NCBI GenBank assembly: GCA_003561715.1
Contig: PWVU01000056.1
Location: forward strand, 1-10,276
Direction of reading: 5' to 3'
Source of the DNA: Candidatus Kaiserbacteria bacterium
GTDB lineage: Bacteria > Patescibacteriota > Minisyncoccia > Phycocordibacterales > UBA12088
DNA: 10,276 nucleotides
Part shown: positions 1 through 6,366 of the stretch, piece after piece
Layout of the letters: the number at the start of each line of letters is the position of its first letter
How positions within the stretch are numbered: the stretch's first letter is position 1
The notes under the pieces: model-generated
The model's database searches: none
The model's input: only the letters and a program-made list of their open reading frames with translations
What the model was told of the DNA's origin: nothing
Position numbers and translations under genes: made by a program

Positions 1-2623
1 CAATGCGCTGCACAATATCCGCATCAAGGTTCGGTACTTTTTCACCGGAGTCAGTGTATAGGTAGAGGGGGAAAACTTGATTAGCTTCTCTGCTTTTCGT
101 CGACATTACACAGTCGTTTGCAGGCAACTTTGCGACATACACATGTCGAAATCCTTTAGTCGCTTGCTGTCGTGAACACAAGAGAACAATATTGTTTTTG
201 CCTAAAACATGTTCCAAGATTTCCTTTCTGGGTCTATCACAAATTGCTTTATTCAAAATGACATATCTAATATCAAAAGGTCTATAAATCGTTTCGGTAA
301 TAAGCGCATCCGGGTCATGTTTTTGTAACTCGCGGCGCGCATTGTCCATGTTCCAATTTGTTACGTTAATCTTGTAGAGACTCGATAACTGAACAGTAGA
401 TATTGATAAGTCGATAAAATCACGGAGCCGAGCTTCGAGCTCTAATTTCGTATAGGCGACTGCAAAATCATCTCGATGAGTTTGATACCCTAGTGTGTTA
501 GTCGAAAACAACTCCGCCACTGAAAATCCCTCATCGTACTCTGCCTTCCCTTCCCCTTCCACTTTCCACACATCGCAGTCGGCGGGGAGAGGGTTCCACG
601 GGAGGCGCTCGATGGCTCCGCCATCGAGCGCCTCAAATTTTTCCAACCGCACACCATACAGCTCCGTATGATACACCGTCGCAAGCGACTTCTTTGCTTT
701 TCCTTCCGCCCGTTTCTTTACGCCAAAAATAACTGCGGTGCCGGTCTTGATATCAAAGACATTTTCGTCTTTGCTTCCATCGGGCGCGGTCTCTTTTTTG
801 TTCGCATTACCGTGGAGATCAAGCACATAGATCGCATCGAAGGTATTGCGCAAATGCCAGCGCATCCCGCGAAAGGTCGGGTTGTCGAGATAGCCGTGCG
901 CGGTGATCATGCCGACAATGCCCTCCCCATTCTTCTCGACCATACTTTCGGCAAAGCGGATGAACTTCACATAGTCGTCATTGATCCACTTGCTGTTCTT
1001 TTCTTTCAGCTTCTCTTTCCCACCCGGCTCGACTTTGTACACATCGTTGTCGGTATAGTGCGGATTTTGCGATTCGCCGGAATACGGCGGATTGCCCATC
1101 ACCACCATGATGGGATACTCCTTCTTCACGCGCGAGGCGATGCGACTCTCCTCGGCGATGCTGTCGAGCACACCGAACAAACTCCCCTGAAGCGGAATAT
1201 CGTGCGGGGTGTCGAGCGTATTGGTGAGGTAAATGCCGAGCCGCTTGCCAAACTCCTCAACGCCCGACTTCTTGAGCGTGAGCGCTACCTTGAGGTGCGC
1301 GATGGTGTAGCTTGCCATCATAAGCTCAAACCCGTGCAGACGCGGAAGCAGGTCTTCTGTCACATACGCGCCCCATCTTCCTTCTTGTCCCGCAAACGAG
1401 GTGCGGATATGCTCGACCGCTTCATTGAGGAAGGTGCCGGTGCCGGTAGCAACATCGAGTACTTGCACGCGATGCACGCTCTCCTTTACGCGTTTGGTCT
1501 TGCCTTTGTGGTCGGTGTGCTCACGCTCGATATCGGTCGTACTGTTGTCGGCAAGTCCTTTGGGTAGGTCGAATTCTCTTTTGAGAAGCTCGTCAATACC
1601 GCGCACGATAAAGCGCACTACCGGAAGCGGCGTGTAGAAGACGCCAAGCTCGACTTTCTTTTTGGGGTCGTACTCGCGCAGAAAATCCTCGTAGAAATGG
1701 ATGACGGGGTCGGGGCTTTCTTTGGTGTTGCCGGTGCCGTTTCTCTTGAAATACTGCTCCATGAGTTCGCGGACGTTGGCGTGCGTGAACACTTCACAAA
1801 GCTCGTCCACAATGACCTCGAGGCGCTTGGGGAATGTTGCGCCGGAGATATGATCGAAAAAGTGGCGCAGGAACGGGTTGGTCGCCGGTACCAGTCGGCG
1901 CGCTTCTTCACGGCTGAAATCGTCGAGCGTGTCGTCGTTGTAGCGCGCGGCAAAGAGACCATAGACGAGGGTCTGCGCATACATGTCGGCAAAGTCTTCG
2001 TCGGTGAGGTTTGCAAGCAGGTGCTCTTTGATAAAGCGCATCATCTTTGCAAGCTCGTCTTTTTGCTCGGACTCGCCCGCAAGGAATGCAACGACATTGT
2101 CGCGAATGCGTTGCGCGCGTCCGCCCATGATCTTTGCCAAATGCTTGCCACTTTTGATCGGCTCACGACTCGTCTCGATGAAGTCGCGTATGGTGCGCGC
2201 GAGCCGCTCGGCGTTGTCGGCAAGCGGAATGAGGGTGTGCGTCTTGGTGTCCGCTTTTGCCAGCGCGATGACGTCGTCGTACCGCTCACCGTTGCGAAAG
2301 AAGCGAAACTCGGCGTAGTCGCTGATGATGAGATTGGTGTAGCCGTAGTAGCGTGTGGCTTGCTCGCTCTTTTCTATTTTGTCGAGATTCTCACCGAGCT
2401 TTTTAACCTCGATGTAGAGAAGCGGGACGCTGTTCTTGAGGACGATGAAGTCGGGCTTGTTGCCTGCGGTCGCTTTCGGGTCGTGCTGGATGAAGTAGCC
2501 CTCTTCTTTCGGGAATATTGAGGCGAGATAGTTTTGGAATGCCGTGCGATACGACATCTCACTACTCTGTGGGTCGGCGAGATAGCTCGTGAGCTCAAGC
2601 AAATAGGCGGATGAGGGATTCAT
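1..2623 (-). CDS. Single-chain restriction-modification enzyme (nuclease-methyltransferase-specificity), partial at its 3' end
   Basis: The frame is open from the ATG at 2623 to the left edge (874 codons), so the C-terminus is missing. Residues 57-74 fit a PD-(D/E)xK nuclease: PDF with D58, then YIEVKK with E72 and K74. A helical linker follows. Residues 325-332 (ELGVFYTP) match methyltransferase motif X. DVATGTGTF at 390-398 is the SAM-binding motif I, and NPPY at 511-514 is the motif IV signature of N6-adenine methyltransferases. Residues from about 640 on should begin the target-recognition region. The order matches type IIG and type ISP enzymes (Eco57I/LlaBIII relatives), but no helicase lies between nuclease and methyltransferase, so type IIG-like is the better call. 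Such proteins both methylate and cut at one recognition site, which cannot be read from sequence. The ATG is favoured because a promoter-like element ends 7 nt before it. The 3' part, below about 540, is visibly richer in A+T. Confidence 0.9.
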   Translation of the reverse strand, partial: MNPSSAYLLELTSYLADPQSSEMSYRTAFQNYLASIFPKEEGYFIQHDPKATAGNKPDFIVLKNSVPLLYIEVKKLGENLDKIEKSEQATRYYGYTNLIISDYAEFRFFRNGERYDDVIALAKADTKTHTLIPLADNAERLARTIRDFIETSREPIKSGKHLAKIMGGRAQRIRDNVVAFLAGESEQKDELAKMMRFIKEHLLANLTDEDFADMYAQTLVYGLFAARYNDDTLDDFSREEARRLVPATNPFLRHFFDHISGATFPKRLEVIVDELCEVFTHANVRELMEQYFKRNGTGNTKESPDPVIHFYEDFLREYDPKKKVELGVFYTPLPVVRFIVRGIDELLKREFDLPKGLADNSTTDIEREHTDHKGKTKRVKESVHRVQVLDVATGTGTFLNEAVEHIRTSFAGQEGRWGAYVTEDLLPRLHGFELMMASYTIAHLKVALTLKKSGVEEFGKRLGIYLTNTLDTPHDIPLQGSLFGVLDSIAEESRIASRVKKEYPIMVVMGNPPYSGESQNPHYTDNDVYKVEPGGKEKLKEKNSKWINDDYVKFIRFAESMVEKNGEGIVGMITAHGYLDNPTFRGMRWHLRNTFDAIYVLDLHGNANKKETAPDGSKDENVFDIKTGTAVIFGVKKRAEGKAKKSLATVYHTELYGVRLEKFEALDGGAIERLPWNPLPADCDVWKVEGEGKAEYDEGFSVAELFSTNTLGYQTHRDDFAVAYTKLELEARLRDFIDLSISTVQLSSLYKINVTNWNMDNARRELQKHDPDALITETIYRPFDIRYVILNKAICDRPRKEILEHVLGKNNIVLLCSRQQATKGFRHVYVAKLPANDCVMSTKSREANQVFPLYLYTDSGEKVPNLDADIVQRI
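602..634. repeat. Perfect 15-bp inverted repeat with 3-nt loop inside the restriction-modification gene
   Basis: GAGGCGCTCGATGGC (602-616) is the exact reverse complement of 620-634, with loop TCC. It lies in frame inside the restriction-modification gene, encoding residues around 664-674 (roughly EALDGGAIERL). It falls near the step from the conserved methyltransferase core to the A+T-richer specificity part. A perfect 15-bp stem within coding sequence is unlikely by chance, but its role is unknown. Confidence 0.7.
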
Positions 2624-2630
2624 TGCGATA

Positions 2631-2659
2631 AGGGTAGCATCAAAGGGGTGATCGCTCAA
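2631..2659 (-). promoter_or_regulatory. Promoter for the restriction-modification gene
   Basis: On the minus strand, TTGAGC (2659-2654) is followed by a 17-nt spacer and TGC-TACCCT, an extended -10 (hexamer 2636-2631). The hexamer ends 7 nt before the ATG at 2623, so the transcript would begin at or next to the start codon. No Shine-Dalgarno sequence is present. The hexamers are imperfect, but the same layout recurs upstream of other genes here. Confidence 0.5.
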
Positions 2660-2687
2660 TTTTGTCTATTTTGAACAAAACATTCAC

Positions 2688-3083
2688 TTACTCATCATCA
2701 AAATCATCCGTGAGTAGCGCTAGTAAATATGCAGCGAAAAAGTATGGAACGTATTCGGAATCCTTCAAAACACCTGACGTCCGGGCTCGCTCAGCCTGTT
2801 CGGGCATCGCAACGAAGAAGTGTTCGATTGCTTCATCAAGCAAGGACTCTCGTGATCTACCGGTTACTTTTGTAGCAAGAGCTACGATATCCTCCTTGCC
2901 ATTCTCATCACCCATAATCCTTCCAATTGGTTGCCAAAGTGCCGGCAGATCGAATTTTTGACGCACAAGCATCTCTTCTGCTTGATTTTTTTTGGTTTGC
3001 CATACATCATAAGAAATTTGCTCATTATCATTTGCAGGCAATTTTCTAGGAAGATCAGCAAAAGAATTGAATTTTTCAGACAT
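2688..3083 (-). CDS. Unrecognised 131-aa protein upstream of the restriction-modification gene
   Basis: ATG at 3083, TAA at 2688-2690. I do not recognise the family. The protein is soluble, with no signal peptide or membrane segment. It is mostly helical in appearance, rich in Glu, Asp, Lys and Ala, has no Cys, and ends in a very acidic tail (DDFDDE). Residues about 98-113 (ESLLDEAIEHFFVAMP) look like an amphipathic helix. It is co-directional with the restriction-modification gene, 64 bp upstream, but that gene seems to have its own promoter in the gap. A modulator or specificity helper of the restriction system is conceivable but unsupported beyond position. No Shine-Dalgarno sequence precedes the ATG, and a promoter-like element lies about 28 nt upstream. 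Confidence 0.75.
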   Translation of the reverse strand: MSEKFNSFADLPRKLPANDNEQISYDVWQTKKNQAEEMLVRQKFDLPALWQPIGRIMGDENGKEDIVALATKVTGRSRESLLDEAIEHFFVAMPEQAERARTSGVLKDSEYVPYFFAAYLLALLTDDFDDE

Positions 3084-3110
3084 ATGATATGTATTTGCTA
3101 CGTGTTTACT

Positions 3111-3138
3111 ATCATATATTAGCGCAACACTGCATCAA
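3111..3138 (-). promoter_or_regulatory. Promoter candidate for the 131-aa protein gene
   Basis: On the minus strand, TTGATG (3138-3133), a 16-nt spacer and TATGAT (3116-3111, five of six consensus bases) would give a short untranslated leader of about 20 nt before the ATG at 3083. A second -35-like hexamer, TTGAGC (3155-3150), lies just upstream and repeats the one seen before the restriction-modification and NYN genes. Confidence 0.4.
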
Positions 3139-3207
3139 AAACCACATTTGCTCAATTTATTGCCGAGCGCACATAGCGTCACTCTACTTGAACGCGACCT
3201 CAAGGTA

Positions 3208-3237
3208 TTGCGGTACACATAGTACATGTGGTATATT
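3208..3237 (+). promoter_or_regulatory. Plus-strand promoter candidate facing the bidirectional hairpin
   Basis: TTGCGG (3208-3213), an 18-nt spacer and TGG-TATATT, an extended -10 (hexamer 3232-3237), point right. Transcription would start near 3244 and meet the GC-rich hairpin at 3253-3292 almost at once, with TTTTCTTTTCTC after it. No plus-strand gene is evident downstream, so this is either a chance match or a source of a short RNA antisense to the end of the NYN gene. Confidence 0.25.
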
Positions 3238-3252
3238 GTATCCATCACGACG

Positions 3253-3292
3253 AAAAGGGGCCCGAACGGTTAACTACCTAAGGCCCCCTTTT
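3253..3292 (-). terminator. Hairpin terminator at the 3' end of the NYN gene, possibly bidirectional
   Basis: AAAAGGGGCC (3253-3262) pairs with GGCCCCCTTTT (3282-3292), with one extra C bulged. The minus-strand RNA would read A-run, G/C stem, loop of about 19 nt containing GTTAAC, stem, then UUUUCG. The stem begins inside the last codons of the NYN gene (stop codon 3274-3276). On the plus strand the hairpin is followed by a longer T-rich run. Confidence 0.65.
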
Positions 3293-3795
3293 CTTTTCTC
3301 AATTTTTTGACGAAGTTCAGGCTTGCTTAGATCGTCGAAGTATTTTCTTGTGATTTGCTTATACAGCGATGATGCATAGCGCTGTTTTGGGAAAAGTATC
3401 TTCTCGAACTTGGTTTCTTCGATCAAAAAGTCGACCAGCTGTTTGTAGTCACCGTCGCCGGAAACAAGTACGACTTTCTCGAATTGCTCTTTACGATATA
3501 TCCGCTTCATGATGGAAAAGATAATGTCAGCGTCGACATTCCCCTTCTTGGTTCCCTTCATTGCGGAATTGTGTTCACGAAATACGAGAACAAAGCCTGC
3601 GGTCTGTACTTCCTCATACAGACGCTGGTACTGATCGTCATCTTGCACGTACCCAAGGTAATAGTAGGCGCGGTCGACGTGATATTTCTTTTCCAAGTAC
3701 ACTCGCAGGCGTGCGAGATCGACCTTCCAGACCGGGTCGCGCGTCGTGGTGCCCAGATGAAGATTTTGCCCGTCAATATAGGCAATATTTCTCAT
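3274..3795 (-). CDS. NYN-domain (LabA-like, PIN-fold) nuclease
   Basis: This 173-aa protein is close to a single NYN domain. Visible family marks are the N-terminal strand ending in IDGQNL (D8, N11), the central KGNVDADI (D88, D90), and VSGDGDYKQLV (residues 111-121, D114 and D116). The acidic residues are the expected metal-binding set of PIN-like ribonucleases. The family is thought to cleave or process RNA, but the substrate is unknown. The C-terminus is basic (EKRKGGLR) and may contact RNA. The ATG at 3795 is preceded 6 nt upstream by a -10-like element and no Shine-Dalgarno sequence. The gene sits 45 bp downstream of an anchored protein gene on the same strand but likely has its own promoter. 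Stand-alone NYN proteins of this size are common in Patescibacteria. Confidence 0.9.
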   Translation of the reverse strand: MRNIAYIDGQNLHLGTTTRDPVWKVDLARLRVYLEKKYHVDRAYYYLGYVQDDDQYQRLYEEVQTAGFVLVFREHNSAMKGTKKGNVDADIIFSIMKRIYRKEQFEKVVLVSGDGDYKQLVDFLIEETKFEKILFPKQRYASSLYKQITRKYFDDLSKPELRQKIEKRKGGLR

Positions 3796-3801
3796 TAGCT
3801 C

Positions 3802-3830
3802 ACCCTATCACCAAAGCATTCATTGCTCAA
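3802..3830 (-). promoter_or_regulatory. Promoter for the NYN gene
   Basis: On the minus strand, TTGAGC (3830-3825), a 17-nt spacer and TGA-TAGGGT, an extended -10 (hexamer 3807-3802), end 6 nt before the ATG at 3795. The -35 hexamer and spacer length are identical to those before the restriction-modification gene, and both spacers carry TTTGRTG next to the -10. Confidence 0.45.
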
Positions 3831-3840
3831 TAACCCGTCT

Positions 3841-4875
3841 TTACGGCACATACACCTCCTCGATTTTTACGACCTCGTCTTGAGCATTGAGATGCAGGCG
3901 ATACGGAAGCGAGTTCCAGTGGAGCTCGTCGTCGGCGATAATAGTAATGAATTCTTCAAAGGAGATCTCGTGTTGAGAAAGCGGTGCGTCACTCGCCGCG
4001 CGATACGTGATCATCACAACTTCGACCGCATTCGCAACAGTATAGCGCTCAACAGCATCATCACTATTCTCAATGAAGAAGTCGTTCGGCGTACACTCTT
4101 CGCGGGTTGCCTCGGTACATGTGCCCGCGCGTATCGCGGCATCTTTTGCCTCTTCGCCCGAATGCCACAGCGCCTCGTCGAATACGAGCGCGACCCGCTC
4201 ACCCGAGAGGTCGACCTCGCGAATAAAGCCAAAAACGGTTTGACTGTCACGCTCTCCCACTTGTGCGCCGAGGCGTGTGAACATGTCCGCAACGCGAGCA
4301 ACCAGCCCCGCGTGCTCCCCGTCTTCTCCCGCAATTGGTGGATGGATCACGAGCGCGGCGTACGTGTCGGGATCGTCGTCACGAAGTGGAAATATATAGA
4401 ACGGCCCGCGATTCTTTTGCTCGATAAGCATGTTGTCGCCCGGCACCACACTCTCTTGATTGAGTACTACGCGCATACCCGCATCACCCGCCTCGCTCAC
4501 AAACTCCTCGCGCTCGACAAAGTCGGTGCAGTAAACCGACCTATCTGGACCATCTGCGGCACACAGTGCGACCGTCCGCGCTTCAACGAACGCGTCAAGG
4601 CTTCCCCAGGTATCGCCCGCCACGCTTTCGATCACCGTGAGTGCGGCCCGCTCAGCAAACGCCTCACCCTGCTCGACACCGATCGATGCGGCGCGGTCGC
4701 TATACTCGCGCAGATCGAGATCGATCGGGTACGCCACTCGAAATCCAAACACATCATTGGTATACACGCGCAAGTCGGTACGCTCGCCCTCGCGCACGAT
4801 GCTGCTATTGGGACTCCACAACCACCACACCCCAAGCCCGACAAAGAACAGTGCCAATAGCCATTTTTTATCCAT
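3841..4875 (-). CDS. Membrane-anchored extracellular protein of unknown function
   Basis: This 344-aa protein begins MDKKW, followed by a hydrophobic segment (residues 5-20), then about 320 polar residues, so it is probably anchored by its N-terminus with the rest outside. Residues 37-50 (RVYTNDVFGFRVAYP region) resemble the start of a PsbP/DUF1795-like beta fold. A second module, about 215-344, contains WHSGEEAKDAAI, then CTPNDFFIEN at 261-270, and ends KIEEVYVP. Four cysteines, C105/C116 and C253/C261, could form two disulfides. No catalytic motif was recognised. A TTG 12 nt upstream is in frame, but the ATG at 4875 is preferred because it directly precedes the charged-hydrophobic anchor and overlaps the end of a short leader ORF. 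No clear Shine-Dalgarno sequence was seen, so it may depend on coupling to that ORF. Confidence 0.85.
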   Translation of the reverse strand: MDKKWLLALFFVGLGVWWLWSPNSSIVREGERTDLRVYTNDVFGFRVAYPIDLDLREYSDRAASIGVEQGEAFAERAALTVIESVAGDTWGSLDAFVEARTVALCAADGPDRSVYCTDFVEREEFVSEAGDAGMRVVLNQESVVPGDNMLIEQKNRGPFYIFPLRDDDPDTYAALVIHPPIAGEDGEHAGLVARVADMFTRLGAQVGERDSQTVFGFIREVDLSGERVALVFDEALWHSGEEAKDAAIRAGTCTEATREECTPNDFFIENSDDAVERYTVANAVEVVMITYRAASDAPLSQHEISFEEFITIIADDELHWNSLPYRLHLNAQDEVVKIEEVYVP

Positions 4876-4921
4876 ACACCAGCTCAATTACCGATAATCT
4901 GCTCCCCACTCCCACCTTCAT
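4868..4921 (-). CDS. Short leader ORF (17 aa) overlapping the start of the anchored-protein gene
   Basis: An ATG at 4921 opens the 17-codon frame MKVGVGSRLSVIELVYG and stops with TAA at 4870-4868. The ATG of the downstream gene (4875) lies inside TATGGATAA, so the ORFs overlap in different frames. A good -10 (TGG-TATACT) ends 7 nt before this ATG, matching the leaderless layout of other genes here, so ribosomes would load at this codon and could re-initiate at 4875. The peptide itself shows no recognised function. The alternative is that it is simply a 5' leader that happens to be open. Confidence 0.4.
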   Translation of the reverse strand: MKVGVGSRLSVIELVYG

Positions 4922-4928
4922 GGAGCGC

Positions 4929-4934
4929 AGTATA
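4929..4934 (-). promoter_or_regulatory. Extended -10 element before the leader ORF and anchored-protein gene
   Basis: TATACT (4934-4929, minus strand) with TGG before it is a strong extended -10, starting 6 nt downstream of the GIY-YIG stop codon. It lies 7 nt before the ATG at 4921. No convincing -35 was seen at the usual distance. Confidence 0.5.
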
Positions 4935-4940
4935 CCACTA

Positions 4941-5186
4941 TCACACCGTGCGTATAAGCGCCTCCTTTTGCACGCGCGGCATGCGCTTGATTGCAGCTTC
5001 GCGCACCAATGCCGCGCTGCGTGAGGCGCACGATTCGTGATAGACCAACACGACCGGTCGCCGCCCGCGCGTATACCGCGCGGCCTTTGGGCTTTCGTTG
5101 TGCTCACGTACGCGCGCATCCACATCGCGGGCAATGCCGGTATAGAGCGTTTCGTCGGCACAGCGAAGGATATACACCTGGTACAT
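4941..5186 (-). CDS. GIY-YIG domain protein (UPF0213/YhbQ-like)
   Basis: This 81-aa protein is a single GIY-YIG domain of the small stand-alone type. MYQVYILRC (VYI at 4-6) and YTGI (15-18) are the two halves of the name-giving motif. R25/R27 with EHN (28-30), HE at 50-51 (E51, probable metal ligand) and the C-terminal REAAIKRMPRVQKEALI helix are all typical. Family members cut or bind branched or damaged DNA, but the role of this subfamily is not settled. An upstream in-frame GTG would add nine residues. The ATG at 5186 is preferred because it starts directly at the family's usual M-x-x-V-Y-I-L and has TACAAT 6 nt upstream. It lies 43 bp after the COG0523 gene on the same strand. Confidence 0.92.
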   Translation of the reverse strand: MYQVYILRCADETLYTGIARDVDARVREHNESPKAARYTRGRRPVVLVYHESCASRSAALVREAAIKRMPRVQKEALIRTV

Positions 5187-5192
5187 CAGCCC

Positions 5193-5198
5193 ATTGTA
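5193..5198 (-). promoter_or_regulatory. -10 element before the GIY-YIG gene
   Basis: TACAAT (5198-5193, minus strand), five of six consensus bases, ends 6 nt before the ATG at 5186. It is again consistent with a leaderless transcript. A matching -35 is not evident. Confidence 0.4.
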
Positions 5199-5229
5199 CA
5201 CGCACAACCGCACGTATTCCTATCGACCA

Positions 5230-6300
5230 TCACGCATCCATCAACGCGCTGTCGAGTATCGCGCGTACCGCATCTTGATCAAGATCGATACCGATGCACA
5301 CAATTTTTTGCTCACCTTTAATGGAACCATCCGCACGCGTCTTCCAGTGGCCGTGCGGATGCAGGGTCATTTGATTGCCCGCTTGCGACCATACGAGCGC
5401 CACCGCGGGTTGCGCCGCGCTCCATGCAAATCCTTTCGAGCGCAAGAGCATCCGCAGAGAACCATCCTCAAGTATGCCGCGCAGTTTGTGAGGATCAAAA
5501 GGGCGATCCGCGGTATAGACAAAACTGCCAATGCCGTACTCTTCCGTCTCCGGTACCACTTCCCCGCGCAATTCCTTCAGCCAGCGCGGATGCATCGCCG
5601 CCTCATCGAGAGTAAAGAGGTGCGTATCTAGGACGTCGGAAAGCGACACATCGCCATGAACCGCCTCGACCACACGCGCCGACGGATTCAATGTATGCAC
5701 AATACCGCGCACACGCTCACACATCTCAGGCGTCGTCAAATCGGTCTTGGTCAACACAATAACGTTCGCAAACTCTACCTGCTCCACAAGAAGCTGTACG
5801 AGCGAACGGTCATCATCCTCTGTTACACCTTCGCCGGTGTCTTGGAGCGTTTTGGTGCTCATGTAGAGATCGCGAAATCGACTTGCGTCAACAACGGTCA
5901 CCAAGGTATCCAAACGAGCGACCTCCATGAGCGCTCCTTCCCCATCGTCAAAGGTGAAGGTCTCCGCAACCTGAAGCGGCTCGGAGATACCGCTCGATTC
6001 GATGACAATAGCGTCATACACGCCCGACTCCGCAAGTGCGCGAACTTCCACCAAGAGATCCTCGCGCAGGGTGCAACATATGCACCCATTACTCATCGCA
6101 ACCAGTTTTTCATCGGCATGCAGTACCGACGCCTCACCATCAATCAATTCCGCATCAACGTTCAATTCGCTCATATCATTCACAATGACCGCATAGCGTT
6201 TACCCGCGCGGTTGGTGAGAATGTGCTTGAGTATCGTTGTCTTACCCGACCCCAAAAAACCGGAGAGGACAGTGACGGGGACAGGACTAGTTTGTTGCAT
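5230..6300 (-). CDS. COG0523 (CobW/ZagA/YjiA-type) GTP-dependent metallochaperone
   Basis: This is a 356-aa G3E-family GTPase. GFLGSGKT (14-21) is the Walker A loop. NDMSELNVD (41-49) and the metal-binding CICC motif (73-76, in NGCICCTLR) are family hallmarks. ESSG (101-104) is the switch II/Walker B region and TKTD (184-187) is the guanine-specificity motif. The C-terminal CobW_C domain runs from about 255 (GIGSFVYTADRPFDP) to 350 and contains HPHGHW (314-319), a possible extra metal site. Family members deliver zinc or another metal to client proteins and are often induced by metal shortage, though the metal here is not known. The ATG at 6300 is chosen over an in-frame TTG 24 nt upstream because a strong -10 (TATAGT) ends 7 nt before it. 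It is divergent from a CooC-like ATPase gene across 66 bp. Confidence 0.93.
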   Translation of the reverse strand: MQQTSPVPVTVLSGFLGSGKTTILKHILTNRAGKRYAVIVNDMSELNVDAELIDGEASVLHADEKLVAMSNGCICCTLREDLLVEVRALAESGVYDAIVIESSGISEPLQVAETFTFDDGEGALMEVARLDTLVTVVDASRFRDLYMSTKTLQDTGEGVTEDDDRSLVQLLVEQVEFANVIVLTKTDLTTPEMCERVRGIVHTLNPSARVVEAVHGDVSLSDVLDTHLFTLDEAAMHPRWLKELRGEVVPETEEYGIGSFVYTADRPFDPHKLRGILEDGSLRMLLRSKGFAWSAAQPAVALVWSQAGNQMTLHPHGHWKTRADGSIKGEQKIVCIGIDLDQDAVRAILDSALMDA

Positions 6301-6307
6301 TTCTAGC

Positions 6308-6335
6308 ACTATACCGTAATGCAATATATTTGCAA
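6308..6335 (-). promoter_or_regulatory. Minus-strand promoter of the COG0523 gene
   Basis: TTGCAA (6335-6330), a 16-nt spacer and TATAGT (6313-6308) end 7 nt before the ATG at 6300. The -35 is palindromic and also serves the divergent promoter. TGCAA-TATAT-TTGCA (6320-6334) forms an inverted repeat inside the promoter and could be an operator. Confidence 0.55.
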
Positions 6336-6358
6336 TTAGGGCAACCTTTGATACACTA
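6330..6358 (+). promoter_or_regulatory. Plus-strand promoter of the CooC-like gene
   Basis: The same TTGCAA (6330-6335), a 17-nt spacer and TGA-TACACT, an extended -10 (hexamer 6353-6358), end 8 nt before the ATG at 6367. An alternative hexamer, TATAGT (6357-6362), would start transcription just inside the gene. No Shine-Dalgarno sequence is present. Confidence 0.5.
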
Positions 6359-6366
6359 TAGTAATT

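Noticed and set aside
668..2521. Long plus-strand frames opposite the restriction-modification gene
   Set aside because: They are antisense shadows. The minus strand encodes continuous nuclease and methyltransferase motifs across the same region, and the plus frames show no recognisable domains.
3089..3310. A 73-codon plus-strand frame
   Set aside because: Its composition is Cys/His/Tyr-rich without a motif, it has no ribosome binding site, and it runs through a promoter candidate and the terminator hairpin.
3823..4860. A 345-codon plus-strand frame opposite the anchored-protein gene
   Set aside because: The minus-strand product has a clear anchor segment and domain-like sequence. The plus frame is the usual antisense by-product of G/C-rich coding sequence.
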